Below, in pieces: positions 9,722 through 20,228 of a stretch of 64,000 bases of DNA. Numbering within the stretch: the first letter of the stretch is position 1; each line of letters starts with the position of its first letter. Both the position numbers and the translations under genes were made by a program. This DNA comes from Ceratocystis colombiana (lineage: Eukaryota; Ascomycota; Sordariomycetes; Microascales; Ceratocystidaceae): positions 54,835 through 118,834 of the forward strand of contig JAOSLS010000056.1 in NCBI GenBank assembly GCA_026419805.1. Reading direction: 5' to 3'. The notes beneath the pieces are model-generated. The model did no database searches, was not told the DNA's origin, and was given only the letters and a program-made list of their open reading frames with translations.

Positions 9722-11040
9722 AACAAGCAGTTGAGCTATGGCCTGTCTTGCCACATATCCCACACCATCGTCCCTTCGCCAATGCCGACCCTCCTCTTCC
9801 TCAAATGTCACTCCTCGACAATTCAGCCATAGCCTACGTAATAATATCTTTCTCGTCAATCCCGCCCCTTCCGTAATCTGCAGTAACCTCCCGTCAATCC
9901 CGCAGCTCATGCTTTTTTGTTCTGCGCCTTTTGCTTTAGTCTCTTTCGCCTGTTGAAGACCCTAGACCTCGGCTTTAATAGGGCATCATAATGCATTTTT
10001 GCTGTTGTTCCCTTTAAAAGCGGCTCAAATGCCCTCAATAATTGGCGACGGAGAGCTTCTCCGATGCTGCCTTGTATCCGGACTGCGGGCTGGTCTCAAA
10101 CCCCGTCTTTACCGCCTTTGGGCCTCATGGGTTAGGGGAAGCCAGCCTCTCCCTGCTTAGAAACGCGGGTTGTTGAGCGCCTGACTAAAGGCTTGGTTTC
10201 TCGACTGCATGCATCTTTAAGCGGCCCAAAGCACCCGGCATCAAAGGGCTGGGGTAGGTGGGATCAATGGAGCGGCATACAAAGCGTAACATTGCGATTG
10301 CCCCAGCAATATTCCTCCCAAGTCAGACGATTAGCGATTTGCATGCCCATCAGGGACCAGAAGACGACAACGACCAGTTGGCCGGGCTTTGGTGTGATGG
10401 TTAAGGTGCCTAAGCTACTCAATGTCTGTATCATTGTTATCCCGGCCATATTAGGCCGTCTCAATAGCCTATTCTCCCAGGAGGCTGCTTTCTCAGTACC
10501 AACTAGCGAGGTGACATTGACCTGTCACTACAGCTCAGCCTTCAACTTTGATCGCCTGGATGACTACAGCCCATTTCCAGTTTCCAAGCCACGCTGGCCT
10601 CGTCTTTCCTTGTCTTCCTGGCCGTGCGGCGACCTTCCCACTTGCAATGACACCCACCATAAGTCCAGTCTTCCCAAAGCCGTAGATATCGGCTAGATTG
10701 GTGCTGTATTTGTCGATTGTGCTCTGCAAGGACCTAGGCCAATCGTGAATAACGGTCGGATATTGGCATGTAGCTCTCTGAAGTCCTGCTAACAAAAATA
10801 GCCCGCGTCTTTAGCTCTAGATGTCGCTGGACGAAGTTGGAAGCCCAGTGTTTGCCGTCAGGAGACGCGCTGCACCCGGGGAGCAGTCGGTTGGCCATTC
10901 CTTCACCATAATCTAGCCGCGGGGGAAACCCTTGCGGTTCCAAATCAAAAATGAGCTGAACAGTGATTATTTCGTTGGCCAATGTAGTTTGGGGAACCAA
11001 TCGCATCGAAGTTGACTATACTTCCGGCCACGTACCTTCA
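9722..11040 (-). pseudogene. Decayed Fot/pogo-type transposase
   Basis: Read on the minus strand in broken frames, this matches the order of a pogo-superfamily transposase. A CENP-B-type helix-turn-helix end (QGFPPR, MANRLL, GKHWASNFV, ELKTR) lies at about 11000-10810. The start of the DDE domain (IYGFGKTGLMVGVIASGKV, where families have a conserved Asp-Glu) and WKWAVVIQAIKVEG end at 10535. Further pieces are HLASWY, RLTWEEYCW, NVTLCMPLH and DAGCFGPLK. Near 9722-9766 there is a zinc knuckle CGICGKTGHSSTAC. Stops at 10495-10493 (TGA), 10471-10469 (TAG) and 10453-10451 (TAA), plus frameshifts, show it is dead. Terminal inverted repeats were not located. Confidence 0.75.
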
Positions 11041-11059
11041 GCTTAGATACCCCATAGAT

Positions 11060-12295
11060 GCCGGCAGCTTCTCGGGCATTTGGTTTTAGATTGTCTTGGA
11101 GGACTTGAAGTTCCAGGTGCTACCTGTTCCCTAAAACCAGATTACGCTAGAGGTTCTAGACACAAGCCAGCTTTCTACAGCAACAGCGCCCTCAAGCCAA
11201 AACTAGCTTGTTTGGGAGGCTCGAACATATCCTGCTAAGTATATGGGTAGTCAGTGACGTAACCTAAGCCAGGGTTACCAGGACTGCTGACCCTAATCCG
11301 GTTCGCCGAATCGTTAGGGTTAGTATCAGACATAAAGGGTCTTCTTCCAAGGCCCATGGATACGTAAACCGGCTGAGATCTTCAGGCAAGACACAGATAG
11401 ATACGGAAAAACTTCAATAATCACGTATTCCTTCTTCTACTCTTTACAGGACATTCGATTGATCATTCCATATGGCCACGGGAGTCACGCAACGGTACTA
11501 TCTTTGTTTGCCTAGCTATATGTTGCTGCTAACTGAGCCAAGGACGAATGGATGGTTACGTGCTTTTTGAATGATATTTACTATTGCTGCCTTCCAGCAC
11601 ATTGCTCCTATGGACTCTAGCTATTAGATAGCGGAGTACTTGGTGCCTCCAAAGCTGCATATCGCCGAGGACTGGACAAGTTCGCTTCCCCAACTGATTC
11701 TGCTCCAATGGATAAGGTCAGTCTCATCAGAGCCTATACCAGGGCTCGTGAAGTGGGAACGGCCAAGAAGAATATGCCTTCTGGCTGGAGAGTTACTAGG
11801 AATTGGCCAGTTCCTCGAGCCAAAGCCCCGCGGCATCCAGAAATTCAAGAGGATAGGCCGAATGACAGTCCGAAGAGGACTCCAGGGCGGGCGCCATATT
11901 TCAGGTCGGACGATGCGCCAAAAACTAGCCGCCACATTCGTGACCTTGGGCTTAATAAAACACCGAAGACGCGGAGACGGCAGAACATGATATCCCAAGT
12001 GTTCGAGGCGCAGCAGCAGACTTTGGCGGTGTGTGCCACGAGAATCGCTGGTCTGGAGGAGGGACTGGCTCGTCTGAAAAGAGGGAAGAGGAAGGCTGTA
12101 CCTTATTCCAATAAGCGCTTCGCGGCTCCAAGCAAAGCTCTAGCGGTTGGAGGAGGCATGCCCGAAAAAGAAAGTGAAAATAGTGCTGTTGTGGTCAATG
12201 ACAGCTCTTCGAACGAGTCGGGGTCAGAATCGGAGGCTACTTCGTTTGTTGAAGTTAGAGAGAAAAGCATGCCACCTCGTGCACGGTACTAGTAC
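11060..12295 (+). pseudogene. Second decayed Fot/pogo-type transposase
   Basis: Plus-strand relic of the same superfamily. Around 11473 the frame reads YGHGSHAT, where related proteins have DGHGSH with a catalytic Asp. It continues through CFLNDIYYCCLPAHC and LLDSGVLGASKAAYRRG. An open frame from 11708 to 12292 then carries the typical C-terminus (AREVGTAKKNMPSGWRVT, NWPVPRAKA), a coiled region and a basic patch KRGKRKAVPYSNKRF. The upstream part (11060-11470) contains several stops. It is oriented head to head with the relic at 9722-11040. The TIRs and N-terminus are not intact. Confidence 0.7.
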
Positions 12296-13193
12296 GATAC
12301 AGTACCCAGCTTGGCATGCTTTCTGCTGGGTCAGCGTGAGTTTGAGATTGCTACATCTATGCCGCGAGGCAGGCCAGACAAGAATATTGCGTAGCCCGTC
12401 TTGAAGCCCTCCTTGCATCAAACTAGGAGCATCTGTCTTCACCATCGCAAGAAGCCCTTTCACAGATAGCCCCTGATCACCACGCTGTCTCTTCTACCGG
12501 CCTATCAGCAACAAGCCACTTCCAGGGCAAGGGCCCAAGCGGGCCTCTACCTTTTGGTATCTTGGGCACATCAGATAGCCACTGAAGACTGGCACATTTA
12601 GTGGCAAGAAGCTGTAGCCTAGGATCTAGAAGCAACAGCTGACAATGTGTATGGGCCTCAGGCTATTAGGGATAGGATAGACGAGCCTACGCAAGATTAC
12701 CATCCCCCCCCCCCCCTTCGATACAGGGGCTTGATTTTCCAGCCCCTTCAACTGCCAAAGGCGATAAGTTTTGCGTGGCGCCGTATATATATGTTAAGTG
12801 GCGTCCCATACGTGCCCCACTTATCCGAACCCATTGTGGCTGAACACGTGACAGGATTGACACCACAATGCAAAAGGAATAGTTCCAGGTCGTAGCATAG
12901 ACTTAAACCTTTTAATAAACCAACTGATTCAACATTTAAGATCTATTCTACAATAAGCAATAAGGTCCCAATAGCACTACGCTTTTGCATATTTTTGCTT
13001 CAACAAAATGTGTCTTGTCAATTGACTGCTACCTGATGAAAAGCAAGTTCTAATTATGCAAGGAAAAAAAAAGTAAAAATGTTACATGTCTCAACTATTG
13101 CAGTCGAGTAGAGAGTAATATGCCAGACGTCTTATACACGCAAAGAAGCAGTCCAGCCAAACAACGCTATCCACTAGCCTCTTCAACATCCGC
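12296..13193. other. Intergenic sequence
   Basis: No gene seen. It contains a run of 13 C residues at 12704-12716. The left part may be the 3' flank of the transposase relic. The right end must contain the 3' UTR of the secreted-protein gene that follows on the minus strand. Confidence 0.35.
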
Positions 13194-13835
13194 CTATTCA
13201 CTCCATCCATTGACCTCGGCCAAGGCTTCCTCGGGTTGATCGTAAGGGCCGCTTTTGGCCAGGAAGGAGAAGTACATCTTGGTTATGATTCTGGGGTTCT
13301 TAACCCGGTATTCATCTTCCTCGACAGACTCCAAGATAATTTTCTTGACGTCCGCAGCCTTCTCAGGCAGCAGTTCCTGCAGAGACTGGTAGTAGGGGGT
13401 TCCCAGGAAAGACTCCCACTCGTCGCTCTTATTATCAATCTCGATGGGATCAAGAGCCTCGAGTCCGTGGGAGCTGCGGTAGTCGCTGGCAAGCTTAGAG
13501 GTATCGACATCAACATTGTTGAAAACAACAAAGTTCATCCACTTGGGGAGGGTCTGCTCAAGGTCACAGAGCTCGCTGAAAATAGCACTCAGACTCATCT
13601 TGTTTTCATCATTAGCCTCAAGGTGGTTGTAGAGAGCCGAAACGGAAGCTATCTTGTACTCGGAGTCAACAGCTATTCTAGACACAGGGGTCAGCCTGTC
13701 ATTGTAGCGACGGGTGAAAATCATGTAGTTGCCGCCACGGGTTCTGGAGAAATCGTAGCCGTGATCATGCAGAACAGTGCCAGCCTGGACACCCAGGGCA
13801 GACAGAGCGAGAGCCAGAGTAGAGAGGAAGTGCAT
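13194..13835 (-). CDS. Secreted acidic protein of unknown function
   Basis: Intronless frame of 213 residues. The N-terminus MHFLSTLALALSALGVQA is a clear signal peptide, with predicted cleavage after residue 18. The mature chain is acidic and contains one cysteine, so it is not a disulfide-rich type. The ATG at 13835 is chosen because the signal peptide starts there; the frame stays open upstream to 13940 but adds a non-hydrophobic extension. No domain, catalytic motif or membrane segment was recognised. It stands isolated between transposon relics and a long gene-free stretch, so an accessory secreted protein or effector candidate is a fair guess, made from context only. Confidence 0.72.
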   Translation of the reverse strand: MHFLSTLALALSALGVQAGTVLHDHGYDFSRTRGGNYMIFTRRYNDRLTPVSRIAVDSEYKIASVSALYNHLEANDENKMSLSAIFSELCDLEQTLPKWMNFVVFNNVDVDTSKLASDYRSSHGLEALDPIEIDNKSDEWESFLGTPYYQSLQELLPEKAADVKKIILESVEEDEYRVKNPRIITKMYFSFLAKSGPYDQPEEALAEVNGWSE

Positions 13836-16257
13836 TTTGAATAAAGAGGCAGGTAAATGAAAGAGAATAGAAGAGATGGAGTGGGATGAGGCGGGAAGCT
13901 TGTATGATTGAGACTGGATGAGAGAGAGGTGGTGATTCAAACAAGTTCCAGGTCAGTAGGTAGCAGAACCTCTCGAGAGTATTTAAGTGTTTTCACGATC
14001 TTTCTCTTTGCCTCGTGTCGGGCTGCTTTCTCCTCGTCCTCCTTCTACCCACCCCTCCCTTCTATGCTGTCCCCTTCACCCCTTCCGTGGTCCCATGCTG
14101 CCATGGAGAGCGTTTCCTGATGACGGCCACAGATCAGAGCAAGGCAGGGCCTACCTTCTCTGTGGCAAAAGGCAAATATATGCAGTGGTCTGCCGGCCGA
14201 TGATCTATGCACGATGGTGTTTAACCCGTGCATGCAAAGCTGCTGAGATAGTTGGCTGCAGGAGGGTGACATTAGTTGCAGTAATTCTCATCCCCATAGC
14301 TGGATGGAACGGAGTTAAGCCACACAAGAAAGAATAGCCTAGGTCCTAGGTCCTAGGTCAAGCCATGAGATAAAAATAGAAACAAAAAGAAGAAAAGAAA
14401 AAAGAAAAAAGAAAAAAGAAAACATAGATAGCAATAAGGGGAGGCAGAGCCAACGTTGTACAAAGGGACTTGTTGACAAGACAGGTAAGGAGAAAATAAC
14501 AATGATAATAATTCAGCCGAACGGGTTCCAGGGACCGGCGAAACGAAACAGGCAGCTTGAACCCTCCGCCTCCCCTCTCACTTACACGGCCTGCGGATTT
14601 CATATTTAGCCCGCCTCCGGCGGCTGCTTTGTTTCTCTCTAACGGGACAGCAGTGGACCACACAAACAAAGTTGAGTTACATCCATCTCCATAACGCCAC
14701 GCCACCATGTCTTGGCACAGCAAGTGGCCATGGAAGGATCCAACCCCAGTAGCTTTATCTCCCCATGGAGGCAAATGCACCCAGCGCCTGGGTCATTCGT
14801 GCCAAGGGCTGTGGGCTACTGCGGCTCGCAGCAGCATGAATTTGAATCTCCCACTGCCGAACGCTGGCCCCCAAGCCTGCCAAGCTGTGCAAAGAAAGCT
14901 AGTTTGAGTGTTTAACCTGCGACATATACATCACGGCAATATACCAAAGCACTAGCGCCACGGCTGGTGTAGCCTATGCTCCTTTCATAGAAGCACTAGA
15001 TTTGGGGGCCAAAAAAGCTACCACAAGTCGGAAGCCCAGAGACCAAGTTTGCTGGGTACCCCTCGGGCGGATACAACATCAACATCGGATCAGAGACAGC
15101 TACAGCTACAGCTACAGCAGCAGCCCAATCTGCCGAGCATGAATCAACAACTACCAAGGCTGTCTCTCCTGTACGCCCCATGTCCTAGGCACCTAGTAGT
15201 CGTTGGGACACACAAGTGCCCTCGGTAGCGCCCTCGGTAGTGCCCTCGGTAGTGCCCTCGGTATCTTGGCGCTTCTCTAACCTTGTAGCATTAGCTGCAT
15301 TTCGTCTAAGCTTTCCTGCTGCCAAGCCACAAGAAAAGTTGGCAGCTTCGCCCTGATTCTGTTTGCATGGGAAGGAGAAGCCCTTATCAAATTTCCACTC
15401 ATAGAATTGACCACATCCTAATTATCTGTGCAGCTGGATACAAGCCCACATTCCGCTCGAAGACCCACAGTCATATACTTTTTCAAATAGCTTTATGCAA
15501 TAAAGCCATGTACGTGTAATACGGCCCTACAGTCAGTCCCTAAGTCCGAATGATCCTTGAATGTGCGCAAAGCACCAGCTCAAGACACTACAACATATCA
15601 CGATCGATAGCGCGGCCAAAGGAATATCAAGGATCAAAATGCGGGAAAACACTGCGAGTGCAAAACTCTAGCAAAGCCTGGGAAAGGCCAAGTCTTGTTT
15701 TCAGAAGTTGGAGGTGAGGTGAGGGGGTTACGTTAAAGTGACGCCCAGCTTGTTATTTGCGTATACAGCCAATGACAAATCCAACGGCTAAAACCCCCCC
15801 GAATCCGAGCCTAAACAGGCTTAACGTCGACCTACCAAAGCCACCGAGATTAATGAAACAAGCAGCGCTCGAGTATATGCGTGTGGTTATAGGGCATCTA
15901 CAAGCTATTCCCCAGCCAGGGGCCATGTTTGCTTGCTTGCTTGTCTTCTTTTTATTCCCACTAGTTGTTGACTTGTACCAATACCACGCTGAACACGAGA
16001 CACATGACATGTCATTGTTTGCTTGTTAGTTAGTATCCTTCCACGTCTCCCTGCTGTTATTCCCGCAACATACGACAGCATGACACCACCTTCTAGAACC
16101 GCTCCTGGCTGGCCAGGCAGTGACTGCGGCGGAAGCACCTAGACTTCAGGTGTTTTCTGCGACTTGTTATCAAAGCAGGTTCATTCTCTACCCAGTCCGA
16201 ACTTTAGCCTGTTTGAACTTTCCCGAATTGCTCAGCGCGCCTCGAACTTGGCTGGAC
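13836..16257. other. Gene-poor stretch with short tandem repeats
   Basis: No supported gene. It holds three CCTAGGT units near 14338-14358, a purine-rich run around 14380-14425, CTACAG hexamers around 15099-15118 and a 12-bp minisatellite at 15215-15263. The first few hundred bases are the upstream region of the secreted-protein gene. Confidence 0.4.
15215..15263. repeat. 12-bp minisatellite, four copies
   Basis: Unit GTGCCCTCGGTA repeated four times with one base variation. The unit length is a multiple of three, but no coding frame around it could be supported. Confidence 0.75.
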
Positions 16258-16306
16258 ATATCTGACGTCTACTGGAATATCACCGATTACGCGACGCCAG
16301 AGGGTG
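16258..16306 (-). repeat. SINE fragment (tail part)
   Basis: Minus-oriented fragment carrying the motif read on the plus strand as GACGTCTACTGGAAT followed by a GCGACGCC-like end. It is truncated at its 5' side. Confidence 0.5.
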
Positions 16307-16317
16307 TCGACGCTCTT

Positions 16318-16480
16318 TGGACTTGAGCTTGAATCTATTATTTTTACGCCTACGGGGATCGCCAAGATCCAGCGACCTCGGTTTGGCTACGAACAAGATT
16401 ACCCCTGGGTAAGATTCACAGCGAGGTTTTGACAAGCGAAGCACAGTTGCTGCCAAGCCGACTTGTTGCTCGTTTCCGCT
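16318..16480 (-). repeat. SINE copy d, diverged
   Basis: Minus-oriented near full-length copy, read on plus as GAGCTTGAAT then ACGCCTACGGGGATCG and ending CGACTTGTTGCTCG. It is more diverged than copies c and e. Confidence 0.6.
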
Positions 16481-16711
16481 CGATCGTGGTCGCAGTGCAA
16501 AAGAACAACGGAAAGAAAAGGCTAAACAAAACAGCGAACAAGCCGTAGAGCCAACGCAAAACAACCTTGCAAGGCAAATTGTAGCTCGACACTCCCACCC
16601 CACTCCTAAGAAAACACGCCCATAGCCAATGCCATGCCGTCCCCTGTTGCATACTCCTCACTGAGAGACAAGTTCGTCCGCCGCCGGACCATTCTTTTGT
16701 TGGTATTGTCG

Positions 16712-17085
16712 TGTTGAGCGCCTACCTGCTGTTACGACAGCATGTTCCGGACGAACGGATGCCGCTAGCTCATGTCATCTTCCAGTAACTCCTAGGCGGT
16801 CAGCAGGTATGTGTATGCTTAGATTTCGAGCGACTCCTGTGACTTTTTACGGTCCAGCGCTAAGGCTAGGGGGCTCCCCATCCAGCGTAGCATTTAGGCG
16901 TGCCTGTGCGGTTCACAGCGTTGCTAAGCTCGTATTTCTTCTGGTCCTCGACGACCGCAAACTAGTCTCAAAACCCCTCGGCGGAGTACAAGGGTTTTGT
17001 TCTTCCGCAAGCATAGCTGTTGCCGCATCGTGCATGCGTATATTGCTGCTGGCTGGGAGTAGACCTGCAGAAATTCCTCCTCCCC
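16712..17085 (-). mobile_element. LINE 3' UTR fragment
   Basis: Matches the 3' UTR of the LINE fragments at 3541 and 20229 over about 350 bp. Shared landmarks on the plus strand are CGAGCGACTCCTGTGACTTT, GACGACCG and GTTGCCGCATC. No coding sequence remains. It is followed within 10 bp by SINE copy e, and a tRNA-Phe gene lies about 250 bp further on. Confidence 0.65.
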
Positions 17086-17092
17086 TCACCCC

Positions 17093-17240
17093 TTGAACTT
17101 GAATATATTTCACGTCTACGGGAATCACAGAGGTCAAACGACGCCGGTCTGGCCACCAGACAGAATTAACCCTGTGCAAGGTTCACTATAGAGCTTTGGC
17201 GAGAGAAGCGCAATTGCTCCCAAGTTACCTTGTTGCTCGT
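17093..17240 (-). repeat. SINE copy e
   Basis: Near full-length minus-oriented copy. On plus it reads GAACTTGAATATATTTCACG, then CAAACGACGCCGGTCTGG, and ends CTTGTTGCTCG. It ends 98 bp upstream of the tRNA-Phe gene. Confidence 0.72.
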
Positions 17241-17337
17241 TTCCGCTCTACCTCCCCTCACTCCGTCCCGGGCTAACGTTCCGGCCCGAAGCTCCGTTTT
17301 TGATCCTGTTCTACTTGTGAATTTGATATTCTCCGTT

Positions 17338-17446
17338 GGGGCGGTGGCGCAGTTGGGAGCGCGTTAGACTGAAGCTGCAAACTTCAGCCGCTTTCTGGCA
17401 TCAGAAGTATATCTAAAGGTCACCGGTTCGATCCCGGTTCACCCCA
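17338..17446 (+). tRNA. trnF-GAA: tRNA-Phe (GAA), with intron
   Basis: D-arm GCGC/GCGC, anticodon stem TTAGA/TCTAA, loop CTGAAGA giving GAA, T-arm ACCGGTTCGATCCCGGT and discriminator A. The intron is 17375-17410 (36 nt) after position 37. The acceptor stem GGGGCGG/TCACCCC has one mismatch at the fifth pair (C-A), so reduced function is possible, but the other arms are intact. Confidence 0.88.
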
Positions 17447-18762
17447 TTGAACATCTATTTTTGTCTGTTCATCATTTTTTAGAATGATGTAATAAACCCT
17501 AAAGCAGTAAAGTAGATGTTAAATAGAACAAACAAACAAAACCCTAAAGTAGGCCTTTTTTCTTTTACATCCCTATTCCAATGTCGTCAGCTGTGTGATC
17601 ACTTGCGCTTATTTAGTTGCTTGTATTATACAAGACTCGTTAACTCCTACCAATGGTATCTACGCCGAGCTATGTCTTTATCCTGGCCTTTGCCTTTTAC
17701 CGCCGATTCATACCTTCTTATCTCCATGTCTGCTATTGCAATCCGGCGTTGAGAGAAGCAAAAGCGGACACTGCCTCGTGCACTCCACCTTAAGCTGAGT
17801 AGTAGCGGATAAACACTTAGCCCCTTGAACCCTTTATTTAGATACCCAAATCTGGTTATAAACCAGCAGAACCGCCCCCCCCCCTCCTCTTGTTGGACGC
17901 TTGCCCTTTATACTGTGGGCTCGCAAAGTTCCGCACTATTACAAAGACAGATCAATGCCAGGCCCTTCTACTATTTCCAGTATCCCCCTCCGCTCGCTCC
18001 GTGATCTTCCAGACCTCCCAACCCATTAAACCCTTGTTGCAATGGAGGAGGTTGGTTGCCATGCATGGGATAAACCCTCGACGCGTCTGGGCATGACTAG
18101 AAAAGCGGGGCCATTCAACTATTTACGCGTGACTATTGGCTGTCGCGTCGCTACCCAGCCTTCTGGATTAAACTGTTGACAGAAAGACGGGTGGCGGGGC
18201 AACAGGTTGTGCCTGTATGTGCTGTAGCGTGTACCTGTAATGCACCTGCCTGGACCTGAGACGAGGCCTGTACCTGCTTTTTCGAGTAAGGTGGAAGGAA
18301 AGAAAAAGGCGGGAAGAAATAGAAAAATTCTCCTGGTTGGTGATGTGGCCATAGCAATAAAAAGCAGGGCACAGCATTTTCTCCCTCCTCTTGAGCGTGA
18401 CGGCTTTGGTGTTTCTTACCTACTATTGAATCTTCATATACTATTTATTTCTTACTCTTCTTGGTTCGTGAGATTATTTTGCCCGTGCCTGCCTTTACTT
18501 TGTATATTCTCCCTCTCTCTCAAGGTACGTTGTTAGCCGCCGGCTGGAATCTAGCGAACATTTTGCATGGAATGGAACAGGAACACAACATGCTGACCGC
18601 TTTCCTAACAGCTTCCATTCAAACCACTCTACCGCGCCAAAACGTTTCTCTCTCTCTTTCACCCTTCCATACCGCCCTTTACCGAAGCGTTCTCTGCTTG
18701 TCTTTACTACTCTCAACCTACATCAGTTTCCCTATTTCCATTATCCTGCAAAATCGCCCACC
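17447..18762. other. Intergenic sequence, CT-rich toward the right
   Basis: No supported gene. A run of 10 C lies at 17875-17884. From about 18400 the plus strand becomes pyrimidine-rich, as fungal promoters and leaders often are, and leads into the small membrane-protein gene at 18763. Confidence 0.4.
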
Positions 18763-18945
18763 ATGAAGCCCAATGACGCTATCGCCGTTATCGTTATCAT
18801 CCTGTTCATCCTGCTTGTAGCTATCGGCTTCGGAATTTGGCACTTTGTGCACAGTACCCGTAACAAACACACCAATTCTGACATGTCAGAAACGTCCTCA
18901 TCTTCGACATCCCGTGAAAGCAGCGCCACAGGGAGCCATTCATAA
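18763..18945 (+). CDS. Small single-pass membrane protein
   Basis: Complete 60-residue frame. The start is in a good context (CCCACCATGA) after a CT-rich leader. After a short polar start (MKPND) there is one strongly hydrophobic helix of about 23 residues (AIAVIVIILFILLVAIGFGI), then a short basic segment (HSTRNKH) and a serine-rich tail. This suggests an N-out, C-in single-pass protein, or an uncleaved signal anchor. No family was recognised. Its small size leaves room for chance, but the leader, start context and hydrophobic organisation support a real gene. Confidence 0.5.
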   Translation: MKPNDAIAVIVIILFILLVAIGFGIWHFVHSTRNKHTNSDMSETSSSSTSRESSATGSHS

Positions 18946-20228
18946 GCTCAAGGGCCAGCTTCGAATTTGCCTTTTGACTGTAGAAATCAGTCGCAATGAT
19001 GGGCATTATATATACGCCCCTCTGGCCAACCGGTTCGGAACATGCCATTGAACCTGCTCAGCCATGCAAACAAGCGGCTAGTGCCTGTCTGGCCTTTTAT
19101 CGCCCATTTTGTTTTTGTATATTTGTTACTTATTGCCGATCTTTTTCTCGCTTGGGTGTCCTGGGATGCTTGCTTTTTGGATACTTGGTGCTTGTTGCTT
19201 GTCTTTTTGTGTTTCATTTTTTTTTGGGTTGGGTATCTTGGGTTTTGTGCCATTTTGAAATGATGTCTCTGGATAACTGGTTATGAGTGATGGCATCGTC
19301 GTGCTGTGGTGGATAAGAATGAACTGAATGATACGGGTACAGAGGAGAGAAGAGCATTCGTTATTTTGCATTGGCTATGATTATAGTGTTCCAATGTGAG
19401 GAGGCCACTACGGGCAGTGTTGTTATTAGGGTATATAGACGATGAAATGTAAAAATATATGTTTCTATCCCATTCTTTGACAAAGCTACATGGATGGCAA
19501 GAGGTGGAGCAGCAGGTCGGCGTTCAAGCCACATTCATAGCTGGAACTATTGTCGAGGACATGATCAGTTTCTAGTGGGGAGAGGGGCAAGATCATTCTT
19601 GGAAAGTGAGGCTATGGAAAGACAGAACGCTGTGTGGCAAAATGTTAAGACTCACTCTCTCTGCCTGAGTTTTTTTGTTGTTCTCGAAGCCATGGATTTT
19701 CAGAGCCATAGCTCGCCATGTCCCATATCTACGCGACTAGACCAGACATACCGTCGTGCTGTGATTATGCCACAAGAGACCATTCTAGGTAAGTAAAGGC
19801 GGCCATGTTAATCGTCGCAAGTATAGAGCTAATATGAGAAGTATTGCTTGCCTATTTGGGCTTTACTTCTGACCGCCTTTGGCAATAAAAAATCAGCCAA
19901 TAAAACGACAAATACGACTTTCATCTTAGACAATCACTTTTGCAACAAACACATACTCTGTAGAGCGGACCTTTTTCAGATTATATTCGGCCAAAGGTAG
20001 GAGTGACGTAGAGAGTTATACTATTGAACAAGGGTTCTAGCGGTAGTAACCTCAAAGCCGGTGGGCGCCTCTTTAATGCTTGCTTGTGTTGGCGCACTCG
20101 GCTGAAAACAATATTTTATATGAAATACAAAGTCGATGAGCACTAAGCTAAGATTTAGGACTTGGTATGATTCTTGCTTTGGGATAGTCCAACCTGGCAA
20201 GCTAAGCTTGTATGTATGTATGTATGTA
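18946..20228. other. Intergenic sequence
   Basis: No supported gene. It includes the 3' flank of the small membrane-protein gene, a short stretch near 19786-19905 that shares motifs with 5068-5109 and 9010-9040 (possible small transposon edge), and TATG tandem units just before 20229, which look like the simple-repeat tail of the LINE copy that follows. Confidence 0.35.
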
